From NCBI RefSeq assembly GCF_003967555.1, contig NZ_BIFS01000001.1:930001-994000 (forward strand): 64,000 nucleotides of DNA, in the 5' to 3' direction. A model generated the notes under the pieces. It was not told the origin of the DNA, ran no database searches, and saw nothing but the letters and a program-made list of their open reading frames with translations. The position numbers and the translations under genes were made by a program. Source of the DNA: Dictyobacter kobayashii. Lineage in GTDB: Bacteria; Chloroflexota; Ktedonobacteria; Ktedonobacterales; Ktedonobacteraceae. Shown here in pieces: positions 9,513 through 17,290 of the stretch (the stretch's first letter is position 1; each line of letters begins with the position of its first letter).

Positions 9513-10268
9513 TCAGGATGGAGGTACGGCCAGGGAGCCGACCAGCTCTTGTAAACGCAGGGCGTTGTAGATGGCCTGGGCGTCGGTATCATTGTTGAAA
9601 TAGGTATAGATTTCGCGCCCATTGTTTGCTTCGGCCGTTAATTTTTGGGACCAGAATGCCAGTTCTTCTTCAGTTAGTCCGATACCGTGAGCTCCTTGAT
9701 GGAACCGTACATAAGTGAAGGGACCAACGGCAGGCAGATCCAGGGGAGTGGGCAGTGACCCACCCACAGCCAGCACCAGGACATAGCCAGCACTTTGTAG
9801 GATCTCTGCGAGTCGAGGAAAATGCTCTGGCTGCAACCAGCTTGGATCGCGGAACTCAAAGGCCGCCGGGTGTGTCGATGGAAGTTGCTGCACGAAAGCT
9901 TCCAGGCGCGCCAGATCAACATGCCAATGAGGTGGTAGTTGATAGAGAAAGGGTCCCAGGCGTTCGCCCAGGCCTTCGGCTGCGGTGACAAGACGACTAA
10001 TACCTTCAGCAGGCTCATGGAGCTTCTTCATATGCGTCAGATAACGGCTCCCTTTGACCGCAAAACGGAAACCCGGATGATCCTGTGTCTGCTGATATAG
10101 TGCGGCAAATTGCTCGCGCGTCGGTAAGCGATAGAAACTTCGGTTGATCTCAACGGTAGGAAAATGGCGAGCATAATAGGCCAGTTGCTCTCGCTCAGGA
10201 AGCTTCTTAGGATAGAAGCGCTCCATCCAATGTGGATAGACCCAACCCGAAGTACCAATCCAGATCAT
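9513..10268 (-). CDS. DUF72 (YecE-like) family protein
   Basis: About 251 residues with the DUF72 signatures: IWIGTSGWVYPHW at the start, the HFPTVEINRSFYRLP segment, FRFAVKGSRYLTHMKKL, a PFLYQLPPHWHVD motif, and YTYFNNDTDAQAIYNA near the end. The family forms a TIM-barrel-like fold; its biochemical role is not settled. The ATG at 10268 is chosen because GGGAGGG lies five bases upstream, rather than one four codons earlier. Length is normal for the family. Confidence 0.85.
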   Translation of the reverse strand: MIWIGTSGWVYPHWMERFYPKKLPEREQLAYYARHFPTVEINRSFYRLPTREQFAALYQQTQDHPGFRFAVKGSRYLTHMKKLHEPAEGISRLVTAAEGLGERLGPFLYQLPPHWHVDLARLEAFVQQLPSTHPAAFEFRDPSWLQPEHFPRLAEILQSAGYVLVLAVGGSLPTPLDLPAVGPFTYVRFHQGAHGIGLTEEELAFWSQKLTAEANNGREIYTYFNNDTDAQAIYNALRLQELVGSLAVPPS

Positions 10269-10324
10269 ATTCCCTCCCATTTACTCTGCTCATAACTCGT
10301 CAGGCCGCTAACATAGCGCAACAT

Positions 10325-10483
10325 GTGCCTGCTCTTAGTATAGATACGCAGGCACAGACAATTTCGATAGAAGAGCAGACAACTGTTCTGAGATTCCTGG
10401 TCACAGCCATCGTTGTGGTCGGACTTACCTACTTCGCTGCCCTGGCACTGGGTCCAATGATAGAACAACTTCGCATGGCATAA
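10325..10483 (+). CDS. Possible small single-pass membrane protein
   Basis: A short frame of about 52 codons (GTG start at 10325) ends in one clear hydrophobic helix (FLVTAIVVVGLTYFAALALG) and a charged tail. The start is uncertain and the frame extends upstream into the opposite-strand DUF72 gene. No ribosome site or homolog is recognised. It may be a real small protein or chance. Confidence 0.25.
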   Translation: MPALSIDTQAQTISIEEQTTVLRFLVTAIVVVGLTYFAALALGPMIEQLRMA

Positions 10484-10611
10484 TAGAATCATCAAACATT
10501 TCAAACCAGTCAATGGTCCCTGGCTATTTTTTTAATGGCAATACTATGCTACTATTGGCACAATATTCTAGACCAGATGATTGTTGAGCTTTATAGAGCA
10601 AAGGTATTTTT

Positions 10612-11498
10612 ATGGAGAAAACAGAAAAATACAACTATACTGCCCCGGTTACACAGTTGTTGACTATGGGAAAGGCAGAGATTGTAAGTGCTAAAGATTG
10701 GCCTGATTACCTGGCATTGGGAATCAGCGCGCAAGACATCCCGAGCTGATCCGCCTGGCGACGAATAAAGAGCTACTGAATACTGATTCGGAAACTGATA
10801 TCAGCTGGGGACCGATTCATGCCTGGCGCGCGTTGGGAGTGCTGCGCGAGGAGGCTATATCAGCCGTTGAGCCCCTATTAACTATTCCGGCCATTATGGA
10901 AGATTCTGAGTGGGCACAGGATGAATTGCCAGAAGTATTGGCGTTGATAGGACCCGACACGTTATCGATACTCGGCTCGATACTGGCCGACCCTACACGC
11001 AATCATTGGACACACGCAACTGCCATCGAGAGCATAGGAAAGGTGGCGCTACAAAGGCCCGAAACCTGCGCAAAGGCAGTGAATCTACTAATCGAACAAA
11101 TGAAGAGAATGGAAGAACTTCCTTCATTTGCAGAAGACGACTATGAATTAAATGCATTCATGATTATAAGCCTGACACGACTCAAGGCCCAGGAAGCACT
11201 GCCTGTAATAGAGAGGGCATTTAAAGCTGAGCACGTGGACGAAATGATTACCGGTCCATGGGAGCTGACACAAAAAGAATTCGGGTTGATCACTCAAGAA
11301 GAATTCGATCAGCTTTACCCCCCATCACCGCCGTTTTCTCTTTTTGAATCATTTGCTTCCAAGTTTGATGACCGTGAGCCTCCGTCACCCTTTAATCCTT
11401 CGACTACAGGCAAAAGTAAATACAAGAATTTAGCCACAACGAAAAAGACTAAACAGAAAATGGCTCAGAAATCCAGGAAGAAGAATCGCAAACACTAG
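10612..11498 (+). pseudogene. HEAT-repeat protein (DUF1186-like), frameshifted
   Basis: The first segment (10612-10746) encodes YTAPVTQLLTMGKAE...WPDYLALGISAQDIP and ends at a TGA at 10747. The protein continues in another frame as ELIRLATNKELL...WGPIHAWRALGVLREEA. Together they give the familiar HEAT-like protein of about 295 residues in which WPDYLALG is followed by a Leu-rich repeat block. One base is missing near 10741. The downstream part (from 10833) has a very basic C-terminus (SRKKNRKH) where relatives often carry a SEC-C zinc motif. An AAAGG site precedes the ATG at 10612. The break could be real or a sequence error; the next gene is also split. Confidence 0.7.
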
Positions 11499-11538
11499 AT
11501 TATACGCAGTCGTAGTAATCGTAAAAAAGGCCAAATGC

Positions 11539-12162
11539 ATGAGTGAATATCAACGTTACGAATTCATGGCGCTTGATCAACCTCTGACACACACACAACT
11601 TGCTGAGGTTGAGGATCTTTCCAGCCATATCGAAGCATCATCCACCTATGCCTTCATCGAGTATAACTGGGGAGATTTCAAGCACGATCCGATAGCAGTA
11701 CTCCACAAATACTTTGATGGTTTCCTCTATTGGGCCAACTGGGGCTCTCCTGAGTTTGCATTGCGCTTCCCACATGGCATTTTACCCGCCGATCTGCTCC
11801 ATGACTACGATTGCGATGAGTACGTTACGTTTACCCGGCATTCAAAATACGATATCCTTCATTTTAGCTACGGTGGGCTGGAAGCTCCTGATGAGTGGAT
11901 TGAGTATGATCTAGGCTCACTGATCGCCATTCGGGATGAGTTAATGGAAGGAGATCTACGTGCTCTTTATATAGCCTGGTTGGCCAGTCAGGATATGCTA
12001 AGCAACTACGATGATGAGGAGGAGGACGAGGAGGACGAGGATGAAGGCGGATTTGACAGGGAGGAGGACGAGATCGAGGAGGAACTGGCGGGGATGAAGA
12101 TAAGGGCGCAGACGAAGAAACGAATAGTACCCCACCGGTGCCACCCGGATTTAAAAAATTGA
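11539..12162 (+). CDS. Conserved hypothetical protein, N-terminal part of a split gene
   Basis: This reads MSEYQRYEFMALDQPLTHTQL, then YNWGDFKHDPIAVLHKYFDGFLYWANWG and a run of acidic residues (about 150-180). I recognise a widespread family of unknown function that begins this way (YEF-AIDRPL, then a YFDAFLYxANWG block) and continues into the sequence encoded at 12138-12776. After the acidic run the frame goes out of register and ends with basic residues unrelated to the family. No function is assigned. Confidence 0.65.
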   Translation: MSEYQRYEFMALDQPLTHTQLAEVEDLSSHIEASSTYAFIEYNWGDFKHDPIAVLHKYFDGFLYWANWGSPEFALRFPHGILPADLLHDYDCDEYVTFTRHSKYDILHFSYGGLEAPDEWIEYDLGSLIAIRDELMEGDLRALYIAWLASQDMLSNYDDEEEDEEDEDEGGFDREEDEIEEELAGMKIRAQTKKRIVPHRCHPDLKN

Positions 12163-12776
12163 CTGCGGCACAACGGGCACTGGCACAATTATTGCAAGTT
12201 CCACCAGAGTTGCTGATGACAGTGGCCCTGCATAGTAGTGATATACCCAAACAAACAACTAAAGATGATTTTGCGGCGTGGGTTGAGTTACTACCGCAGA
12301 AGCGTCGCAGCGATTATCTGGTGCGCCTGGCTCGCAATGAACCTGGCCTGAGTCGCTTGCTGATAAAAGAATTACGCGAGCTCGGCCAGCCCGCTAACAA
12401 GGCAGATTCAACAGAAAATATACGGATCGCTTACTCTACTCTGCTTGCTGAAAGCAAGAGAGTCAAAGAAAAGTATGAACGTGCGAAGCGTGAAGAGGAG
12501 CAGCGGGCACGTCTACAGCACATGAAAAATATCCATGATCATCAAAGCGACTATTGGTATCAGGCTGATCAGGCAGCAATCCGCAAAACCAGTACAGGTT
12601 ATGACGAAGCGACACGACTATTAGTGGAGCTGCGAGAAGTCGCCGAATACTTTCATGAAACTGAAGAGTTCCAAAAACGTTTCCGCAACTGGCTCATCCC
12701 CCATTCACGCAGACCAGCACTTTTACAACGCCTGAGGGATCGTAAGTTTCCATTTCCAGAAGCTCCAGAAGTTTAG
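12138..12776 (+). CDS. Conserved hypothetical protein, C-terminal part of the split gene
   Basis: The native sequence starts before the ATG: reading this frame back gives ADEETNSTPPVPPGFKKLTA, matching the junction in intact relatives, where a Pro-Pro-x-Pro-x-Gly turn precedes a helical C-terminal half. The middle (KEKYERAKREEEQRARLQHMK) is a likely coiled coil. The shift lies in or just after the GAG/GAC repeats near 12020-12110, a place prone to slippage. The two parts together would give about 410 residues. A strong hairpin terminator follows. Confidence 0.65.
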   Translation: MPPGFKKLTAAQRALAQLLQVPPELLMTVALHSSDIPKQTTKDDFAAWVELLPQKRRSDYLVRLARNEPGLSRLLIKELRELGQPANKADSTENIRIAYSTLLAESKRVKEKYERAKREEEQRARLQHMKNIHDHQSDYWYQADQAAIRKTSTGYDEATRLLVELREVAEYFHETEEFQKRFRNWLIPHSRRPALLQRLRDRKFPFPEAPEV

Positions 12777-12811
12777 GTGCAATACTTCCTTCCTACAACA
12801 GCAGCGCACGC

Positions 12812-12853
12812 AAAAACGTCCATGGTCCAGCAGAGTGGACCATGGACGTTTTT
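12812..12853. terminator. Bidirectional Rho-independent terminator
   Basis: Eighteen-base arms (AAAAACGTCCATGGTCCA and complement) with a six-base loop are flanked by A and T runs. It lies between the plus-strand hypothetical gene and the convergent peptidase gene. Confidence 0.85.
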
Positions 12854-12867
12854 TCACAACTTATGCC

Positions 12868-14055
12868 TTAGGGCATGGCGTTGACATTTTGCACAAAGTT
12901 CCTGGGTGTTCCCAGACCAGTGATATAATCATAACCCGGATGGGCGGTACAAACAAAACCACACCTACCATTGGTGCCGCTGGTAACGTCACGGAAGGAG
13001 TCTGGCTGCTGCTTCGCCAGAGTATAGAGCAACTCAGGGGTGATAGGCTTGTTTACCAGGGCCGCAATACCGGACCAGATCGGGGCGGCAACACTGGTGC
13101 CGACCATCCCTCTCCAGCGACCCTGTTGGTAGGTGGATATCTGGGTTCCAGCAACCGCTGCAACATCAGGTACACCACGCATGCCATTGGCCTGGGGAAT
13201 TCCATAAGCTTTCTGGTATGCAGGCTCCGCATAGGTTGATAAGCCACCACCAGAACCATTCCAGGCTGCCTCAACACCTCCGTTAAGAGTTGTTCCACCA
13301 ACTGCGATTACGCCTGGATAGCTCGCTGGATGGGAGGTTGGTGTATGACCATTATCACCACTGGCTGCAAAGAGCGCCACGTGATTGGGATTATTCGCAT
13401 AAAGTGACTGATATTGCTGGGTGTTGCCAGTAAAACCATAACTCATATTGATAGCTTTCAATCCAGGAGTGTTGATGATCTCCGATGGTCCCGTGGCCAG
13501 ACCGGCGATACTCTGTTGCACACTATAGAGCAACAGTTTTGCTTTCGGGGCAACGGCATGGATTGTCTCAAGGTCCAGGGTACCTTCAGCCTCGTCGGCA
13601 CCGGGAGGGATAGGGTGACCACCCTGATATTTGATGGTCAGACAGCCACTGGCAACAGTGCACGAAGGGAGCCCAAATCTCTGGCTGTATGCGGCCAGGT
13701 CTGAGTTGATGGAGGGCAGCCCACCATCAATCACCACGGCCACCAGCTGGCCCTCTCCACCACTAACTCCGGGTAAATTATATTGTTTCCAGAGGTCTTG
13801 GGGCGTAAGTCCCACGGCTGGCCCTCCTCCATAAGGAGAGGCCATATGTCTAAAATCAGCGTTTGTGATCCCTCTATGTAGCCTGGAATAGAGGAAGGTA
13901 GAGCTCAGTAGTAACATAGCAACCAGCATCAGCAGTAAAGCGTTGATAGGCTTTACCCCTTCATGCTGAATTGAAGCCATGCTACGGCTAAAAGCATTGT
14001 AAGCGGTTGGGGTAGTTTTTTCTGTCAATCGGTTGTCCTGACGTAAGCTAAACAT
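12868..14055 (-). CDS. S53 family serine-carboxyl peptidase (sedolisin)
   Basis: A 395-residue secreted or anchored protease. One N-terminal hydrophobic segment (NALLLMLVAMLLLSSTFLY, about residues 38-56) follows a basic region. The catalytic Glu and Asp lie in DEAEGTLDLETIHA, the oxyanion Asp in FAASGDNG, and the nucleophile Ser in GTSVAAPIWSG. The C-terminal calcium site appears as FRDVTSG and GYDYITGLG. There is almost no pro-domain (about 80 residues between the membrane segment and the catalytic core), shorter than in classical sedolisins, so activation may differ. Single gene with its own terminator. Confidence 0.88.
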   Translation of the reverse strand: MFSLRQDNRLTEKTTPTAYNAFSRSMASIQHEGVKPINALLLMLVAMLLLSSTFLYSRLHRGITNADFRHMASPYGGGPAVGLTPQDLWKQYNLPGVSGGEGQLVAVVIDGGLPSINSDLAAYSQRFGLPSCTVASGCLTIKYQGGHPIPPGADEAEGTLDLETIHAVAPKAKLLLYSVQQSIAGLATGPSEIINTPGLKAINMSYGFTGNTQQYQSLYANNPNHVALFAASGDNGHTPTSHPASYPGVIAVGGTTLNGGVEAAWNGSGGGLSTYAEPAYQKAYGIPQANGMRGVPDVAAVAGTQISTYQQGRWRGMVGTSVAAPIWSGIAALVNKPITPELLYTLAKQQPDSFRDVTSGTNGRCGFVCTAHPGYDYITGLGTPRNFVQNVNAMP

Positions 14056-14345
14056 GATAACCTCTTGTACATATCGATTGCTACTCCTTTATGCCCTGAT
14101 AACCATCCCGGGTCAATGTGGCGCGGAGAAACTGAAAGTATAGGGAGTATTAAGTACTAAATTTTTTATTGGCTTATTACTGACCCTGACAATAAGGTAT
14201 CTACTGTCTCTCGCTTCTTCTTGAAACAAACAGTATACTCTCTGCCTGCTTATTGCTGTGCATAGCATAACATAGATAAAATTGATATATATTGATACAC
14301 AATGAAACGTAGCCAGAATAGGCTACCCATTCCTGATAAACACCA

Positions 14346-14393
14346 AGAGGGTGCATTTATATGGCGTTGCAACGCCATATAAATGCACCCTCT
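14346..14393. repeat. Perfect 48-bp palindrome, likely terminator
   Basis: Arms of 24 bases meet at GCGTTG/CAACGC with no loop. It lies 54 bases past the stop of the collagen-like gene and about 290 bases before the peptidase start, both on the minus strand. A U run is lacking on that side. Confidence 0.75.
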
Positions 14394-14446
14394 ATCAGCC
14401 TTGCTATTTCTCTGGTGGAACAAACAGAATTTTTGTCGTCGCTTAA

Positions 14447-15232
14447 CTAGCCAATGCGCTCAATATCAAATGATGCGTTAAGAGGAGGTTTTACCCCACC
14501 CGCATTAATTTGCAGTACAACACCAGTAAGTGAAGTGTCATTGACCAGGCTAAGCACATCGCCCGCTGCCAGGGTGATAATCGTGTCACCATAAGTTATC
14601 TGTGAACCATCAAAAGCACCAAATGTAGCATTCGGAACAGCCACACCATTTTTATAAAGGGTGAACTGGCTAGGCTGTACGGTCTGTACATCAACTAATA
14701 TACGATAGACGCCAGTCGAGGCCACTGTGATATTAGCAGATCCGGGGATATGGGTAATTCCTGAGGTTGTGTTTCCATTTCCCTCGAAAGTGATGCTACT
14801 TCCTATTGGTATAGTTTGTGCGGACGCATTGTAAAAGTAACCGTACTCTTGAGGGCCCGCGAATGTGTTGTGGCTTATGGCTCCCGGGGCACCAGTAGGA
14901 CCTGCTGGTCCCTGGGGGCCGGTATTACCTATTGGCCCCTGAGGTCCCTGAGTCCCCTGAGGCCCCTGGGGGCCGGTATTACCTATTGGTCCCTGAGGTC
15001 CCTGAGTCCCCTGAGGCCCCTGGGGGCCGGTATTACCTATTGGTCCCTGAGGTCCCTGAGGTCCCTGAGGTCCCGTATGTATCTGTGGTGGAACGGGAAA
15101 TGGTGGCGGACAATAAAACCTACAGTTCCAATGGCTCGGATTCGAATGGGCTGAGGCTCCGTTTACCAGGATGCCAAAACTTGCCATCTGGCAGAGTAGG
15201 AGTGCCAGACATAGCATACCTAACCTTCTCAT
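14447..15232 (-). CDS. Secreted collagen-like protein with BclA-type C-terminal domain
   Basis: About 261 residues from the ATG at 15232, which has AAAGGA upstream; a longer frame to 15328 would spoil the signal peptide. A signal peptide ([20 protein letters not shown]) is followed by about 20 Gly-X-Y triplets built on GPQGPQG(P/T). The C-terminal domain of about 140 residues ([44 protein letters not shown]) resembles the trimerising domain of Bacillus exosporium protein BclA. It is related to the C-terminal domain of the longer collagen gene at 17291-20170. A surface filament on cells or spores is the likely role (inference). Confidence 0.82.
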   Translation of the reverse strand: MRRLGMLCLALLLCQMASFGILVNGASAHSNPSHWNCRFYCPPPFPVPPQIHTGPQGPQGPQGPIGNTGPQGPQGTQGPQGPIGNTGPQGPQGTQGPQGPIGNTGPQGPAGPTGAPGAISHNTFAGPQEYGYFYNASAQTIPIGSSITFEGNGNTTSGITHIPGSANITVASTGVYRILVDVQTVQPSQFTLYKNGVAVPNATFGAFDGSQITYGDTIITLAAGDVLSLVNDTSLTGVVLQINAGGVKPPLNASFDIERIG

Positions 15233-15504
15233 AGTAGACAATTCCTTTCTTTCAAACCCCAAAGTGTTATAGATATTACATAAATAACCTTGTTCTACAC
15301 ATAAAGTATAGGCAAGCAGAACCATCACGTAGTTAGGTTGGGTTATTCTTTTCTATTGCGTTTTGTTTCACTCACATTGTTCATCTTAATCGATATCCTT
15401 TAACTGCTGCAAAAATGTTAATAATTAACCGTAAATGTGTATAATAACAGAAGGTGGTTTTCCATTTCTATCGCATATGTCCTTTTGCAAGAAAGGCTCT
15501 ATTT

Positions 15505-16896
15505 ATGAATAGTCGATACCATCAAGATGATCTCGGCAATATATTGGGAATGCTCCGCAATCGAGCCACATTGACACAGAATGAACTGGGTAAGGAGGTA
15601 GGGGTTAGTACTACAACTATCCGCAAATGGGAGAGTGCTATCAGCGCTCCAAAGGCAAGCAACCTGAAAAAAGTAATCGAAACATATATCCGCTTGGGGG
15701 CATTTACTATTGGTTCTGAAGAACAGGAAGCACGCAGTCTCTGGCAGCATGCAGCTTTGAATGAAGCGTTTGATGCAGCCTGGTTTGCACTCATTGCAAA
15801 TCCCCCTGCATCGGACTCTGAGGCATCTATGACTGATCATTCATGTATCTCACCAGCAACAGAAAAGAGACCCCCATATCATAACTTGCCGCAACGCTAC
15901 TACCAGAACTTTTTTGGGAGGCAAGAGGAGTTGCAAACTCTTCGCACCCTCCTTCAGCCCTATCCACGAAGCCGCTATTTTCTCGTAGCTATCGATGGTA
16001 TTGGCGGCATTGGAAAGAGCACGCTGGCACTCGAAGCAATGTATTATTATTACGAGAATTATGGCTCATTAGCTCTACAAGAGCACTTTGATGCACTCAT
16101 CTGGATCTCAGCCAAGCGCAGGGTCTTAACGGCTCAGAGAATTCTGCAACGTCCCCAGACTTTTACCAATCTCTTAGATCTCTATCTAGAGATAGAGGCG
16201 GTTCTCGCTTTATCAATTGATCGCCAGGCGCCACTTAACCAGCATCGCCGCCTGATTACTTATGCACTAAGTAAGATACGCACGCTGATGGTTGTCGATA
16301 ACCTTGAGGAGATCGATGACGAAGCGTTGCTCGCCTTCCTGCTTGAACTGCCGGAACCAACCAAAGCCATTGTCACTACCCGCCATCGTATTGACGTTGC
16401 TTACACCATTCGTTTACATGATCTTTCATATCGGGATGCTCTAGCTTTGATACAGTTTGAAGCCAGGCACAAAAATATTCAGCTTACCTCTCTTATTGCA
16501 GATGCTCTATATCAGCGCACGGGTGGCCTTCCTCTTGCTATTGTGTGGAGTATCGGCTTGATGAGTCTGGGCTATGGCATAAATTCAGTGCTGCAACAGC
16601 TTGACCATCATCACAGCAATATTACACATTTCTGTTTTAGTGAAGCAATTGAACGTATTCGCCAGAGCGGCACCTATCAATTACTACAAGCATTAGCACT
16701 CGCTGAAGAAGGGATAAGCAGGAACAAGCTTGGAGAGGTAAGTGGACTGGGAAACAATGAAGGGGCTCGTGATGCTGGCCTGGCAGAATTACTCCAACTT
16801 TCCCTGGTGAGCCAGAAAGATGACCTTTTTAGCTTAGTGCCTTTGATGCGCTGCTATGTGCTGGCACAGATGGATCAACCGCCCTCTAAGAATTGA
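15505..16896 (+). CDS. XRE-type DNA-binding protein with NB-ARC ATPase
   Basis: About 463 residues from the ATG at 15505 (GAAAGG upstream). The N-terminus is a helix-turn-helix (NRATLTQNELGKEVGVSTTTIRKWES). The middle is a STAND-type NTPase: Walker A GIGGIGKSTLA, Walker B LMVVDNLEEID, and a GLPLAI motif. There is no repeat-rich sensor domain after the ATPase; the protein ends soon after a winged-helix-like segment. Such proteins act as signal-dependent regulators or, in some contexts, as defence sensors. It lies between two collagen-like genes, one on each side, and may control them (inference). A terminator follows at 16948. Confidence 0.85.
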   Translation: MNSRYHQDDLGNILGMLRNRATLTQNELGKEVGVSTTTIRKWESAISAPKASNLKKVIETYIRLGAFTIGSEEQEARSLWQHAALNEAFDAAWFALIANPPASDSEASMTDHSCISPATEKRPPYHNLPQRYYQNFFGRQEELQTLRTLLQPYPRSRYFLVAIDGIGGIGKSTLALEAMYYYYENYGSLALQEHFDALIWISAKRRVLTAQRILQRPQTFTNLLDLYLEIEAVLALSIDRQAPLNQHRRLITYALSKIRTLMVVDNLEEIDDEALLAFLLELPEPTKAIVTTRHRIDVAYTIRLHDLSYRDALALIQFEARHKNIQLTSLIADALYQRTGGLPLAIVWSIGLMSLGYGINSVLQQLDHHHSNITHFCFSEAIERIRQSGTYQLLQALALAEEGISRNKLGEVSGLGNNEGARDAGLAELLQLSLVSQKDDLFSLVPLMRCYVLAQMDQPPSKN

Positions 16897-16947
16897 CATA
16901 TCAGCAACCGTTCGCTTGAAAAAAGATTAAATGAAGAAAGTGCAAAT

Positions 16948-16980
16948 AGCGACCCCCATCATAAGAAGATGGGGGTCGCT
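16948..16980 (+). terminator. Hairpin terminator after the NB-ARC gene
   Basis: Thirteen-base arms (AGCGACCCCCATC and complement) with a seven-base loop lie about 50 bases past the stop. There is no strong T run. Confidence 0.65.
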
Positions 16981-17290
16981 GTAGTGATATGCGGAAACAT
17001 AGAAGATGGATATTTTTATTCATTTATAAATCTCTATATAGATTATTAAACGCAATACACATTTTTAATTATTTTATGTAAATTTGATTTAAAAAGATAT
17101 ATACATTTAGAACAATTAGTTCTCTCGCAATTTATATTAGGAGGGTAGTAGGATAAGTGACTGAATGTTGAATAAATCTCTTAAGGACCGCAAGATGAAG
17201 ATTTACCTCATTTTTATCTTTCTTATCCAGCTAATGACATTTTTGTTCACGTACGATTAGAGCTTCCAAAAGAAGAAGGAGTAGCCATCC

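Noticed and set aside
11864..12250. Minus-strand frames with Ser- or Pro-rich repeats
   Set aside because: They are the complement of the acidic GAG/GAC run in the plus-strand gene.
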